From assembly GCA_036365145.1 (NCBI GenBank), contig JAEOAD010000012.1, positions 43,554,501 to 43,618,500 on the forward strand: DNA of 64,000 nt, written 5' to 3'. This stretch comes from Orientallactaga sibirica (Eukaryota; Chordata; Mammalia; Rodentia; Dipodidae). Positions 1 through 10,615 of this stretch are shown here, in pieces. The notes below the pieces were generated by a model. It did no database searches. It was not told the origin of the DNA and worked only from the letters and a program-made list of their open reading frames with translations. The translations under genes were made by a program, and so were the position numbers. Positions within the stretch are counted from its first letter, which is position 1. Each line of letters opens with the position of its first letter.

Positions 1-262
1 ATGGCTTAGTGGTTAATATGTCTGCCTACCAAGCCTAAGAATGCCCATTTGATACTCCGGGCCCCAAGTTCAGCCAGATGCAAGTGATGGGAGTATGCAA
101 TGCCACACTTGCCCACAAGGGGGTCCATGCAACTGGAGTTCGTTCACAGCAGCTGAAATGGCCCAGACATGCCCATTCTCTCTCTCTCTCTCTCTCTTCC
201 TCTTCCTCTGTCTTTCTGTTTCTCTCTTTCTCTCTCTCTTTCAAAAAAAATAAAAAAGATAA
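1..262 (+). repeat. B2-like tRNA-derived SINE, cut by window start
   Basis: The sequence enters inside the tRNA-like head (ATGGCTTAGTGGTTAA), continues through the GCCAGATGCAAG and CTGGAGTTCG blocks and ends in a CT tract and an A-rich tail. It belongs to the same family as more than 20 other copies in this window. This copy carries the extra CCACAAGGGGGT segment seen in a subset of copies. A few bases of the 5' end lie outside the window. Short open frames here come from the CT tract and are not genes. Confidence 0.88.
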
Positions 263-540
263 TCAGGAGAGTATTTGAAGAAACATCCAACATTGACCTC
301 TGGAGTCCACATGCATGCACATACATGTGCACTGCACAAACTCATGCTCCCACATGTGTGTGACACACACATACACATGTATATATATGCAAGCATACAT
401 ACACATGGGGAACATTGATATATGGGTTAACAACTGCAACATTAATAATGCTTTTCAATTCCTGACATTTCATTTTTTTCCCTTAATTTTTAAGGAAAAA
501 TTGGCTATCTTCCATTGCTTGTTTTTCTTTTTTTAGTTTT

Positions 541-640
541 TTTGACTCAGATTTTTGATATATAGCTCAGGTGGCCTCAAACTCCCAGTGTTCCCCTGCC
601 TTAGATTTGGAGTGCTAGGATTACAAGTGTGCAGCACCAA
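541..640 (-). repeat. diverged B1-like SINE, antisense
   Basis: The segment reads AGCTCAGGTGGCCTCAAACT ... GGAGTGCTAGGATTACAAG. This is the antisense of a 7SL-derived monomer (compare GGCCTTGAACTCACAG and GTGCTGGGATTAAAGG in better copies nearby). It is strongly diverged and lacks a clear poly-T start, so it is probably an old copy. Confidence 0.5.
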
Positions 641-689
641 AAGTAGCTCCATGGGTTTTATTTGTTTATTTATTTGACAGATTTTTATA

Positions 690-905
690 TATTTATTTGA
701 GAGATATTTATTGTATTGAGAGAGAAAAAAAGAGAGAGAGAGAGAGAGTAAATGGGCATGCTAAGGCCTCCTACCACTGAAAAAGAACTCCACATACATG
801 TATTACTTCATGCATCTGGCTTTACATAGGTACTGGGGAAAGCAAACCTGAGCTATCACACTTTGCAAGCATGCACTTTTAACCATTGAACAATCTCTCC
901 AGCCC
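690..905 (-). repeat. B2-like SINE, antisense
   Basis: It starts with an AT-rich tail and GAGA tract and ends in CAATCTCTCCAGCCC, the complement of the family head. The interior CATCTGGCTTTACATAGGTACTGGGGAA matches other antisense copies at 40.1, 42.0 and 58.4 kb. It appears full length. Confidence 0.85.
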
Positions 906-934
906 TTTTGGAGCTTTAATTAAGCACTCATATA

Positions 935-1008
935 ACTGCAAGAGTCCCTGGTATGCCCATACTTTCTCTCTCTCTCTCTCTCTCTCCTTGCAAATAAATA
1001 TGTATAAT
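935..1008 (+). repeat. 3' fragment of a B2-like SINE
   Basis: Only the last part of the family is present: a degraded CAGTGGCTAGAGGCCCTGG region (AACTGCAAGAGTCCCTGGTA), CATGCCCATACT, a CT tract and AAATAAATATG. It abuts the antisense copy that ends at 905, so the two SINEs lie back to back. Confidence 0.6.
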
Positions 1009-1490
1009 ATGCATTTTTAACTCATTGAGCTCATTTGCAATTAACTATACAGTTACAGGAATATTGGTTCTTACCATGGATAGCATAATTTCCTCACATT
1101 TACCCTTGTAAGCCGAAATGACAGAATGCATGTTTATAATCATATTTTCAGTAATAATTTTATAGCCATTAGGAATAATAAACATAAAAATAATTACTTC
1201 GATCCCATGGTTTTGTTTTCTAGTACTCCTCCTCTGGTAATGTAGATTTTGTTTGTATCATTTTCCTTCTTGCTGAGAAATCACTTTTAATGGTTTGTCA
1301 TCATAGGTTGGTGTATGACATTTGCTGGAGCAGTGTGAACAGAGATCTATTCACCAAAGATAAGTCTCCAATGACAGACCAAAGAAACTCTTTCACCTGA
1401 GCTACTGTACTGAACCAATGAGTTTATTCTCATGACTTACAGAAGCCTTCTTGACTAAAAGGCAGCTTTAGCACCAAAAACCCACCTCAG
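1009..1490. other. unclassified AT-rich interval
   Basis: I see no SINE, LTR or coding signature. Composition is ordinary AT-rich mammalian intergenic DNA. Ancient diverged repeats could be present below what can be seen by eye. Confidence 0.4.
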
Positions 1491-1819
1491 AGTGGAGTTT
1501 GAATGTGAATGTATGTCCCCCCATAGCCTGAGATATTTTTGAATAAACTTGCAATTTGAGTCTCCAATAGGCAGAGCCCTGCTGGAGGAGGAGTCACTGG
1601 GGGGTGGACCTTGCAGTCCAGGTCTATGGTGTGTTCAGAGTTGTCTGAGCTCTGATTGTTCTTGTTGGTTGTTTGGTGTTGTGTCTGTGCTATTATTTAT
1701 GGAAGTGAGCCAATTTCTTCCACCATGATGATGCCTTCCCTGGATTTTGTAAGCCTGAAATAAACCCCTAAGCTGCTCTGGTCCCATGTTTGTCCTGCAA
1801 TGTGAAGGTAACTGTAACC
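1491..1819 (+). mobile_element. ERVL-MaLR LTR, sense
   Basis: It starts near TGGAGTTTGAATGTGAATG followed by GTCCCC. It carries the middle block CTGCTGGAGGAGGAGTCACT, a GTAAGCCTGAAATAAACCCC polyadenylation region and a CAATGTGAAGGTAACTG end. This order (TGTGGTTTGAATG...GTCCCC...AATAAA...GCAATGTGAA) is that of MaLR LTRs such as the MT and MST groups. Ends are approximate and no target duplication was found. An oppositely oriented MaLR LTR follows about 100 bp downstream. Confidence 0.75.
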
Positions 1820-1922
1820 GCCAGCATGGGCCATCGATGACTCATGAAAGCTGCATCTCTGGACTCCCTTCACTACTTGAATACAGCTGAGTCAGTGGTA
1901 GTTACTGCTTATAGAACCCTGG

Positions 1923-2234
1923 TGCTGCAGTTACCTTTCATTGCTGGGACGAAAGGAGGAAAGCCTTAACCCCAGGTTTATAGAATCTAGGGGAGGCATC
2001 ATTTTGCCAGAAGAAGCTGGGTAACTTCCATAGATCTCTAGTAGAGAGACACCACCAACAGCCAGCAAACTTGAAAACCAGAGCTCAAAGTGACTCTGAA
2101 CACACCTTAGGGCTGGATCTGCCCCCAGTGACACCTCTTCCTATAGGCTGCTAGAGACGTAAGAAGGAAGTTTAGTCTTAATCAAAAATTCATAAGGCTA
2201 TGGGGGAATATACATTCACATGCAAACTACCACA
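1923..2234 (-). mobile_element. ERVL-MaLR LTR, antisense
   Basis: It reads TGCTGCAGTTACCTTTCATT ... CAAACTACCACA, the complement of a MaLR LTR of the subtype that has CTGGAGGAGGTGTCACTGGG and ATCTATGGAAGTGA blocks (also at 46.05 and 47.87 kb). The flanks CCTGG and CGTGT do not match, so the ends may be off by a few bases or the target duplication has been lost. An antisense reading frame across it has no functional meaning. Confidence 0.72.
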
Positions 2235-2928
2235 CGTGTACAAGGGCCTTGGGCTTCTTATAAGTTTTAGGAACTTCCTGAAGGTTCAAAGTTTTGTTTA
2301 CTTCTTGAATCTCAAGAATAACCAACCACTTTCCTCCCACTTGCAGGGAATATTTCAATTTTGGAATGTTTTAATTTGGAGGAAATAATTATAATATTTA
2401 GATCTAGCTTTTGTCTGGCACCTACTAGTTGCTTCCAAGTGTTGAGGTAGGCAAGGAGTTAAGAAATCAAGAAGGAGGTGATCTCAAGTGCTATAATAGG
2501 AGAATTGCAAAGAGCTTGTCACTGCCAACCAAATGAAAGATAAGTCAATGCCAGAGAAATGTGTGACTAAACACAATGTTAATTGTGATCCCACATCAGG
2601 GATGCTTATAGATAACCAAAGTTAAAAGGTAAACTCATGGCAACAAATTCGATTAGCTATCTCTTTTCAAACATATATCCTGAATTTTAAGTTACACAGG
2701 ACATCTTTACTGACCTTACAATTAAAACAATAATAAAAGGATATAACTATTTCCACATTTGATTCAAGAAGATAAAGCACAGTTTTCTCAACCAAGACAC
2801 AGTGCGATTTTTATGCCCACTTCAATAAGGTTACAACTAGTTTCCACTTCTTTGTTCTCTCCTGTAGTGTCTACCTTGGCCTTTAAGATATACACTTTTA
2901 CTTTTACTTCGTTAAAAACTCACTTATT
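2235..2928. other. unclassified interval
   Basis: AT-rich sequence without a recognisable repeat or exon. The last bases form the 5' copy of the target duplication of the next SINE. Confidence 0.4.
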
Positions 2929-3075
2929 GCCGGGCGTGGTGGCGCACGCCTTTAATCTCAGCACTCTGGGAGGCAGAGGTAGGAGGATCGCCGTGAGTTC
3001 AAGGCCACCCTGAGACTACATAGTGAATTCCAGGTCAGCCTGAGCTAGAGTGAGACTCTACCTAGAAAAACAAAC

Positions 3076-3106
<31 letters not shown>

Positions 3107-3112
3107 AAAAAA
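2929..3112 (+). repeat. young B1-like SINE with perfect target duplication
   Basis: Full-length 7SL-type monomer: GCCGGGCGTGGTGGCGCACG head, GGGAGGCAGAGGTAGGAGGA, CTACATAGTGAATTCCAGGT and GTGAGACTCTACCT, followed by an A-rich (CAAAA)n tail. AAAAACTCACTTAT is found immediately before the head and again right after the tail (to about 3126). The intact CpG-rich head and the matched duplication suggest a fairly recent insertion. Confidence 0.93.
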
Positions 3113-3279
3113 AAAAACTCACTTATCCATTCTTCTTTTCTCTGCTTAATTCTTTGTGTAGGAGATAAAATGAAGGCATCCCCAGTTCTCAGGTAACACA
3201 AGTTCGTGAAAAACAATTCAACCAACAGTTACTACATCATGACTGTGTCACAGGTGTTATCCATAGCAAAGCTAATGGG

Positions 3280-4074
3280 AGCACACTGCTTAAATACTGT
3301 ACTTAAAGCACAGGTCATAAGTCTGAGCTAAATGGGGTATGAAGGTATGCCAGTACCCCAACACCTCAACCCCCTTAAAAAAGCCTGCAGTTCCTTGGGT
3401 TTCCAACTGTGGAGATGCCAGTACTTTGTTTATAACAGCCTTAGGCAATGTCTTTGTCTTACCTGACCAGATCATTCAAGTCCTTGGTCGTTGCTGGCAT
3501 TCACTGCCCACCATCATTCACCTAATATTCTCTGTACACTGTTTGTACTGGTTTCCAAATCTGCAAGAGAATCAGCAGTATTATGTTGTTGATATAATGA
3601 TACACATGAACAGATGTCGAGTTCTCCCACCAGGCCGTGGGATATTGTGGGGCTCTGTAAATAGCCTTGGGGAAGGACAAGTCGGTGCATCAAGCGGTGC
3701 ATGATGCTGTGATGAGGGGTCCTGCAGGGTGCAGTGGTGGTGTAACTTTACTCACTTCACCATAGTCCACACTCTCCCAAAAGCACAGAACAGGCCATAT
3801 TGGGCAGGTTTTTTTGACCTCTGGGCCAACCTGATGATAGCTGTTTATTCCAATGTCAGAATAGTAGCACTGATCTCTGCATGTCCTCTTGGCAATCATT
3901 AGGGCTTCCCAGTCACTTTTCAGGAGGCCTGTGGTAGCTCAACTTGGGCATGGTGTGGATGTTTCTGTACCACCAGTTTCACAGTCCATATAGGGAGGCG
4001 AAAGTCCTCTTCCACCATGGTCATTTGTAAGCCTTGAAGGATATCCACTCCCAGGATGTACTCAGCTATGGGTG

Positions 4075-4137
<63 letters not shown>

Positions 4138-4800
4138 ACCTACAAGTTGGGAGTTGTCCTATCGCCAAAGTCAAAGGGATTTGTTTGGCTTATATCCGCC
4201 ACTTCTTTGGTGGTCAGATTAGCCCCATCTTCCCATAAGCACAAAAGCCAGGTGGGAATCATCTCCCCCATCTGCTGTATGCATTGTTTAGCCAGTTTCT
4301 GCTACTCCATGTCCATATTCCAGGGTGTGGAACAGGAGGCTGACTCACCCACAGTGGAGTTCCATGTTCAGGGTCCACTTCCAAGGCTGAGACTTGCAAC
4401 AGTTACTCTGCTCTGTGGCAGTCAGGCCTCCTTCAAGGTTCAGCTTGTTTGTAGTGTCAGCAGCTGCTCTTGTAAATCTTGGCCATCCTTCCGGACTTCT
4501 CTCCATACAGTCAGAACCTTTTGTGAATCTTGCCTGTCTGGCCAATTTGCTTCAGTGTAGACAGGAACATTCGGACCATTGTTCCTGCCTCCGTTTTTTT
4601 TTTTTTTTTTTTTTTTTTAGGGCCTTTTTCATTTCTGCCTGACTAGAACTAATCCCCAATCCTCAGAGGGAGCCCAGTCCATCAAGAAAGCCACCACTGG
4701 CTACCACCATTCAGTCGGGGCCACATCTCTTGAGTGTGTTTCCCACAGCATGGTATTGGAGGAGCAGAGGGGTTCACTTATCTTCATCCTACCAACTATG
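3280..4800 (-). pseudogene. ERVL-type provirus remnant, gag to pol, antisense and broken
   Basis: Reading the minus strand from 4800 to 3280 gives, in order, gag-like sequence, a protease/RT boundary region (about 3920-4060), RT core pieces (3690-3900, then 3514-3702) and an RT connection piece (3290-3475). Seen directly: VSKVTPPLHPAGP, then PQGYLQSPTISHGLVGEL, then LGYWHTFIPHLAQ. These match the order of ERVL reverse transcriptase blocks. The pieces lie in different frames, stops interrupt them, and the catalytic YxDD box is degraded (YQQHN at its expected place). A CA microsatellite at 4077-4136 and a T-run near 4596 break it further. It cannot encode active enzyme. ERVL is the family I judge closest; a related class III element is possible. 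Confidence 0.72.
4077..4136. repeat. (CA)30 microsatellite
   Basis: Thirty uninterrupted AC dinucleotides. It sits inside the antisense ERVL remnant and generates spurious histidine/threonine or cysteine/valine open frames on the two strands. Confidence 0.98.
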
Positions 4801-5060
4801 CCAATGCCAGGCGGGGGCAGCTCCAGGGGGATTCATGGAGGGGGTGATATTTGCAGACACCAGTTGCAATGCAAGGCAGCGCAGGGCTGAGCCCAGCTGA
4901 GAAGAGCCAAGTCCTTTATTCAAGTCACAGCAGTGGATACAGACTCACTCCATGCAGTTATCTCATCTACAAGAGGGGGTCTTCAGCCATTGTGTATGCC
5001 AGCTGGAAGTGAAGCCTATTAAAGGTATATGTCCCTACAAATATGCAAATTGCAATCACT
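4801..5060 (-). mobile_element. probable partial 5' LTR of the antisense ERVL remnant
   Basis: On the minus strand this block has an AATAAA signal (complement of TTTATTC at about 4916-4922) followed by a GC-richer segment ending just before the gag-like remnant. That is the order expected for R-U5 followed by leader. The upstream (U3) side runs up to a SINE at 5066. No clean TG start or CA end was identified, so this is inferred from position and the polyadenylation signal. Confidence 0.4.
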
Positions 5061-5065
5061 TCGAG

Positions 5066-5278
5066 GGCTGGAGAGATGGCTAAGCGTTTAAGGCACTTGC
5101 CTGCAAAGCCAAATGACCTAGGTTTGATTCTCAAGGACCCACATAAGACATAAACACAAGGTGGTGCATGCATCATCTGGAGTTTGTTTGTAGTGGCTGG
5201 AAGCCCTGACATGCCTATTCTCTCTCTGTCTCTTTCAAATATAAATAAATAAAATTGAAAAATTAAAATTAAAAAAAT
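5066..5278 (+). repeat. B2-like SINE
   Basis: GGGCTGGAGAGATGGCTAAG head, CTTGCCTGCAAAGCC, CATCTGGAGTTTGTTTGTAG, CT tract and AAATAAATAAAAT tail. Flanks AATCACTTCGAG and AATTACTTAGAG agree at 10 of 12 positions and are a probable target duplication. It inserted at the edge of an L1 fragment. Confidence 0.9.
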
Positions 5279-5281
5279 TAC

Positions 5282-5830
5282 TTAGAGATTTCATCTCACT
5301 CCAGTAAGAATGGCTGACATTAAGAAAACTATTGACAACAAATGTTGGCGAGGTTATGTGGAAAGGGTAACTCGTATTCACTGTTGGTAGGAGTGTAAAT
5401 GGATGCATCCACTATGGAAGTCAGCGTGAAAGTTTCTCATGACCCTACCGAGAAGACTAATAACCTGGGGGAGACAGGATATGAGTTTAATCAGATTGAA
5501 ATATGACCAGCAACCAATAGGATCATTTAATAAAATTCATAATCAACTTTAAAAAAACCCTAAAAATTGAACTATCATACAACACAACTGTTCCACTCCT
5601 GGGCATTTACCCAAAGGAGTCTATATCTTAATCCAAAGATACTTGCACATCCATGCTCATTGATGCTCTTGTCATTATAGGGAGGAAATGGATTCCACCT
5701 TCATGCCCATTAACTGATGACAAGAAGAGGAAGATGTGATCCGTATGAAAAATGGAGTTTTACTAAGCTGTAAAAAAAATGAAATTTTATGTAATTTATA
5801 GGGATATGAATGAAATTGGAAAAATGCATG
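5282..5830 (+). mobile_element. L1 fragment, 3' end of ORF2, interrupted
   Basis: ATCTCACTCCAGTAAGAATG, CCACTATGGAAGTCAGCGTG, CCACTCCTGGGCATTTACCC and GGATATGAATGAAATTGGAAA are hallmark sequences from the end of L1 ORF2, here in sense orientation. The reading frame is destroyed. An unrelated segment of about 109 bp at 5448-5556 interrupts it. Confidence 0.82.
5448..5556. other. unidentified insert inside the L1 fragment
   Basis: Between two L1 blocks that are normally adjacent there is a foreign segment bounded by the direct repeat ACCCTA (5442-5447 and 5557-5562). It ends in an A-run on its right side. I do not recognise it; the small duplication and A-rich end fit a retrotransposed fragment. 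Confidence 0.45.
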
Positions 5831-5926
5831 TTTCATTTTTTTGTAGTTTTAATTGTTAGGAATATACATATATTTGCGTAGAGTTTATTTTCTAATTTTG
5901 TTTATTTATATGTTTTTATTATTTTG

Positions 5927-6060
5927 AGGCAGGGTCTCACTCTACAAGGCTGACCTGGAAATCACTCTGTAGACCCAGGCTTGCCTTAAATTTATAGCAT
6001 GCCTTCTACCTCAGCTTCCCTAGAGCTGGGACTAAAGGCTTGCACCTCCACAAATTGCCC
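5927..6060 (-). repeat. B1-like SINE, antisense (1 of 3)
   Basis: GAGGCAGGGTCTCACTCTAC, GACCTGGAAATCACTCTGTA and GAGCTGGGACTAAAGG are the complement of a 7SL-type SINE. This is the most diverged of three antisense copies in a row. Confidence 0.8.
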
Positions 6061-6113
6061 CAATGCCTTTTTTTTTAATTTAATTTTATGTTTTTTTTTT
6101 GTTTTTGTTTGTT

Positions 6114-6253
6114 TGTTTTGTGAGGTAGGGTCTTGCTCTAACTCAGGCTGATCTGAAATTCACTATGTAGTCTCAGGGTGGCCTGAAACTCACAGCAATC
6201 TTCCTAACTGCCTCCCAAGTGTTGGGATTAAAGGAGTGCACCACCATGCCCAA
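6114..6253 (-). repeat. B1-like SINE, antisense (2 of 3)
   Basis: A T-rich tract precedes GAGGTAGGGTCTTGCTCTAA, AAATTCACTATGTAGTCTCA, AGTGTTGGGATTAAAGG and ACCACCATGCCCAA. It is full length and moderately diverged. Confidence 0.88.
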
Positions 6254-6295
6254 TTTAAACTTTTTTTTTTTTGTTTGTTTGTTTGTTTTGTTTTG

Positions 6296-6437
6296 TTTTT
6301 CGAGGTAGGGTCTCACTCTACCTCAGGGTGACCTGGAATTCACTCTGTAGTCTCAGGGGGGCCTTGAACTCACAGAAATCCCCCTACCTCTGCCTCCTGA
6401 GTGCTGGGATTAAAGGCATGTGCCATCATGCCCAGCC
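6296..6437 (-). repeat. B1-like SINE, antisense (3 of 3)
   Basis: A (GTTT)n/poly-T tail precedes CGAGGTAGGGTCTCACTCTA, GACCTGGAATTCACTCTGTA, GAGTGCTGGGATTAAAGG and CATCATGCCCAGCCC. It is the least diverged of the three, so it is probably the youngest of the cluster. Confidence 0.92.
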
Positions 6438-6689
6438 CAACTTCTACTTTTATTTCTGATTTTGATTTTACATTTTAATTCTACCTTTTGTAACTTTAAA
6501 CATTTCAACCATGTATTTTATTATATATAGATAAAAATTCTATTACCTAACATTTTTAGAATTCTTTGAGTGTCTTTACATTATTGTTACTATCATTCAA
6601 TGTTTTGGTTTAAAATTGTATTTGGCCATGTATTATATGAGACTCAAAAGAGTTTAAATTTTGACACTAAGGATACTCAAAATGTAGCA

Positions 6690-7012
6690 AAATGGAAATA
6701 CAGAAGTTGTTGAGAGCTCAACACTAGAGTAGACTTAAAATACATGCACCAAGGCTCAAAGAATTTTATAGAAGAGGGGACAGGAAGATTACAAAAGCCA
6801 CAGAGTAGGAGGGAAAATCCAGAGACATTGCCCCCACCCAAACATTGACTGACTGCTATTCTCACAACTCCTAACACACAACCCCACGGTGAATACCAGC
6901 AATCCCACTGAAGAGGGTCCCCCAGTGGAACGGGCAGAGAACAGAGGAATGATGGTACCATGATGTGTCCATACAAAGTTTCTGTTTAATAAAAGAAAGA
7001 AAAAAATAGATA
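6690..7012 (+). mobile_element. L1 3'-UTR end
   Basis: AGAAGAGGGGACAGGAAGAT followed by ACAAAAGCCACAGAG is the sense terminal 3' UTR of a rodent L1. Similar blocks are at 31.0 kb and 56.8 kb, including the shared GATGGTACCATGATG and ATGGTACCATCATGG region. It ends in AATAAAAGAAAGAAAAAAATAG. It has no ORF. Confidence 0.7.
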
Positions 7013-7241
7013 CCATCAGCTGTTGAGACACTGTCTTGTTTGTTTGGTACTTATCCTTGTCATTTACCCTGTTTTATAGTGTTCTAACTTTAATAACTAC
7101 ACCAAAATCTTGCCATCATGAAGTTACCTTTCAATTTGAGATGACATATACACACACTTCTCAAAGATGTACCTTTATGTAAGGATAAGGCTGGAGATGA
7201 GTTTATTTTTTCTTATCATCACCTTTGATGCTTGAGTAGTT

Positions 7242-7507
7242 CTTTTTTTATTTTTTTATTATTTTATTTATTTTTGGAGAGAGACACAGAGAGAGAGAGA
7301 AAGACAGAGAGGGAGAGGGAGACAGATAGATAGCAGTCTCTCAGCCGCTGTGAACGAAATCCAGATGTGTGTGCCTCCTTGTGGTCAAATGCGGCATTGT
7401 GCCCTTGCATCACTTTGCATCTGGCTAAACGTGGGACCTGGAGATTGGAACCAGAGTCTTAGGCTTAGGAGGCAGGCGCCTTAACCGCTAAGCCATCTCT
7501 CCAGCCC
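7242..7507 (-). repeat. B2-like SINE, antisense, with target duplication
   Basis: Complement of the family: AT-rich tail, GAGA tract, GTGCCTCCTTGTGG, GGCGCCTTAACCGCTAAGCC and ATCTCTCCAGCCC. CTTGAGTAGTTCTT occurs at 7231-7244 and again at 7509-7522, a perfect 14-bp target duplication. It is of the subtype with the CCTTGTGG segment. Confidence 0.93.
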
Positions 7508-7522
7508 ACTTGAGTAGTTCTT

Positions 7523-9659
7523 ATAGCTATTCACCTAGGGGGAATATTCTGAGCAAATTTACTGTATGCTAGGTTCCTCAATTCCAACTTTAAACATTTT
7601 ATTTCTTCCATTCTCCTAGCTGACTTAACAACCAAGTCTCTTTATGATAAAGAATGATGAATGCCTTAATGGTAGTTATGAAGTAACAATTGAATTTTTT
7701 AAACTTGTCCTGTAACCTTTTTGCATGTGATATTTAATTTAGATGTTTTTAGTATTTTATATTTGAGAGTTATGTACTAGTAAGGAATAAGAGATATTTT
7801 AATTTTGTCCCAACTTCTACACCTTTATATTCATGGTTATTATCAAATTTATTTTTTTTTACTGAAGAATGAAATTTCTATTTTTTTAAAAAATATTCTA
7901 CAATTTATGAGCATAAATGAATTCAGAATGCCACTAGGTTCCCTGGTTTCTAGTTTTTTGAATATAATGTGATTTTGTAAGTTGGACATATAATGTTTAA
8001 AAGAATGTCTTCTCTATTTTTTAATAACCTCCATTTGTAAATGTTGTATTTCTTATTAAGCCTTTCTTTACTAATTATTTATCTTGTTAATGTTATTTTT
8101 TTCTTTTTTTCACAGCTCTTTTAATGTATCTCTAAAGATAAATACTAAGTTAATATCCGTAGGAACTATACACAGAAAATAGTTTAATCACATGTATTTT
8201 TTCAACTAATTGCTACTGAAAATAATTGGAACATAATATGTACCTTTGCTTACAAAGCAAAAATTAAATGAATATTAGTGTCTTAAAGAAATTACACTTA
8301 AATGGTTTCTTATTTTATACTGAATAAGTATAAATAATATATTTATTTGATAATAATTATTCGATTTTCCAGAATAAAAAATGCACCTATCTATGCATTT
8401 TTAATATGGTTGCATTAAAGCTTAACAGGCAATTTACTATGTGTACAAAATTTATTTGCATCTTAATTATATCTCTGTGAAAACCTGATATAATATTATG
8501 TTATATGAATGAATATTTTCCACACCCACTGCAGCTTTATGTGCTAGCTGAAATCTCTTAGGAAATGTGAAGCAGAGCTCTTCACTTTCCCATACAGATG
8601 CTCAAAATACACTTGTGTTTGAAATGATCGTGCTGGTCTCTAGGAGAGAGATTATATGACTTTCTTTTCCATATCAGAGCTTTGGCTTGAACAAACATCA
8701 TGTACCCCTTTAAACTTGACTACAAAGTGTTTTATACTCTTCTCTATAGCCTTTCCCAGTTATGGAGGTTAATGGTCAATGCAATTGCGATCTCTTATGC
8801 AATAAACTACTTTATTTTGTCTGTGAGTTCTCTAAGGAATAATACAAGCATAAAGGGTGGATTCAGCATACTTGAAATATAACCCTATTACAGTAGCCAA
8901 CTAAATTACAGAAGCTCTGAAGCAGAAAAGCTGCCAACTCTGTCAAATGATGGTCTTTCTATTCTTCAATAAAATGAAATGATAAGCCTGCTGATTTCAA
9001 TAAAGGAATTTGAACCAAATATTCAGAGTCATACAAAATTAACCTAATAAAATTGGAATGGTGGTACACATAATCTATTTGATGATTGCACTGAGGAATA
9101 AAAAGAGGCTGGTCAAAATGGCTATGTATATACAAGTTCCTTTTTAAAAAGAACAATAGAGATAAACTACTTTGGAAAGGTCACCGTGACAAGCTACCTG
9201 TTAAAATATGGTATTTTCACTATCTTTGTGACAGTCAAAAACAAGAGATGATGTTGCTAATAAAATGCTTAATCATAGTGATTTATGACACTTAGGATTT
9301 TATTTGATGACTTGTATGTTCATATATTTTTAAACTGGAGCCTTTAAAACTTATATGATTACAGTTCTGTAATATTTACTTTATTCTTTAATTATTGGCC
9401 CCTTTGTTTTATCATAAAGTTTGTTCTTGAATTTTTTTCCATGCCTGTTAGCCATTAGCTACTAACTAAATCTAATACTTATTCATAATAAGATAATAAT
9501 GGATTTCATAGATAAAAGGGAATTAAAGCAAGAAATAATGAAAAACAGTTTTTTAAGCCAGTTTAAACTATGTTTTCTCTACTACTGTATTTTATGAAAA
9601 TCCATGCTTGCAAACAAAATAATTTTTAATAAATAAAAAGATGCCTATGTGTTTTATTA
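7523..9659. other. repeat-poor AT-rich interval
   Basis: About 2.1 kb with no SINE, LTR or L1 piece that I can recognise and no convincing exon. It may be unique sequence with non-coding function or decayed repeats; the sequence alone does not tell. Confidence 0.45.
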
Positions 9660-10615
9660 TTTATTCCTGTACATTACAGTATAAGGATCACTTCCTGGTG
9701 TTACATTAAGAGGAGATGCATGGCTTTATTCCATTTAGTGTAAATACTATTTAACTTACTGATCATACAAGTCTTCTCTCTCACATCATCCTTTGTTTTG
9801 GAGTATGATGACATGCTTGGCTTTCCAGGCTGGAATTTCCCCAGAATTTTGTCTTTGGATGGCTGCTGTGGACATAGCAAGACTCAGTTAGGGGTTTCCT
9901 ATGTCTCAGAAGCCTTTATCCAAACCATTTTAGTGTTTTGCCTCTTCTCTGCCTTCAACCTTGCTGTGACAGCCCTGAATGAATGAGATCTGTTCCCTGC
10001 CTCAGGCACAGCCACAGTGAGGGACACTTCTCACTGTTGCAATGGGATCCTATGATTACTGCATTAGCTTGTCGTATACATGGTGTCAGTTGCAGTGAAC
10101 AAACCTGCCAGCTGGATGCTTGCATGGATGTATCATGCTGTCTGCTTCATTGGAATGCTCAGATTCAGTCTTCTCTTCAGTGTGGACAACTTCTCTTTAC
10201 TATAATTGATGGACAGGAAGGTGCAGGCCAGAAACAAGGCTGTCTCAGGTATCCAGAGAATCTCATCAACATTCACACTGGCAGCATTTCTGACACATGA
10301 TTTTAAACTTCCTTTACTATATAGACCTGTGGTTTTTAGTCTTTTTGTCCATTTGAGGTGCCTTTGTGGAAATCATAAAACGTTAACTTTGCTGGGGGTT
10401 GTGGCTTCATGATCCATGGAACAAATTTCATGGGCCTGCCTCTGTGCAGAACATGCCACTGCCCTGACATTAACTGAAGCTTGGAAACTGAAATGTGAAA
10501 GAAGAAGGAAGAATTTTCCTCCCTTGGAAGGACCATTTTCAGACGTCAGAAAATTCTGCTGTTTCTTCTGTTGCAGTCCATGGCCACCTACAAAGGAATA
10601 TTATTGAAATATATT
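9660..10615. other. unclassified moderate-GC block
   Basis: Less AT-rich than its surroundings, with two adjacent plus-strand open frames (9798-9986 and 9983-10300). Neither translation shows a domain or motif I know. It could be an old retrocopy UTR or ERV fragment. There is no poly-A tail or splice pattern that decides this. Confidence 0.25.

Noticed and set aside
3339..3704. 121-codon plus-strand open frame
   Set aside because: It is the opposite strand of the RT remnant, whose minus-strand blocks are recognisable.
4072..4560. 162-codon plus-strand open frame, the longest in the window
   Set aside because: It begins in the CA microsatellite (His/Thr repeat) and runs antisense through the ERVL remnant. 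It has no domain and no start context.
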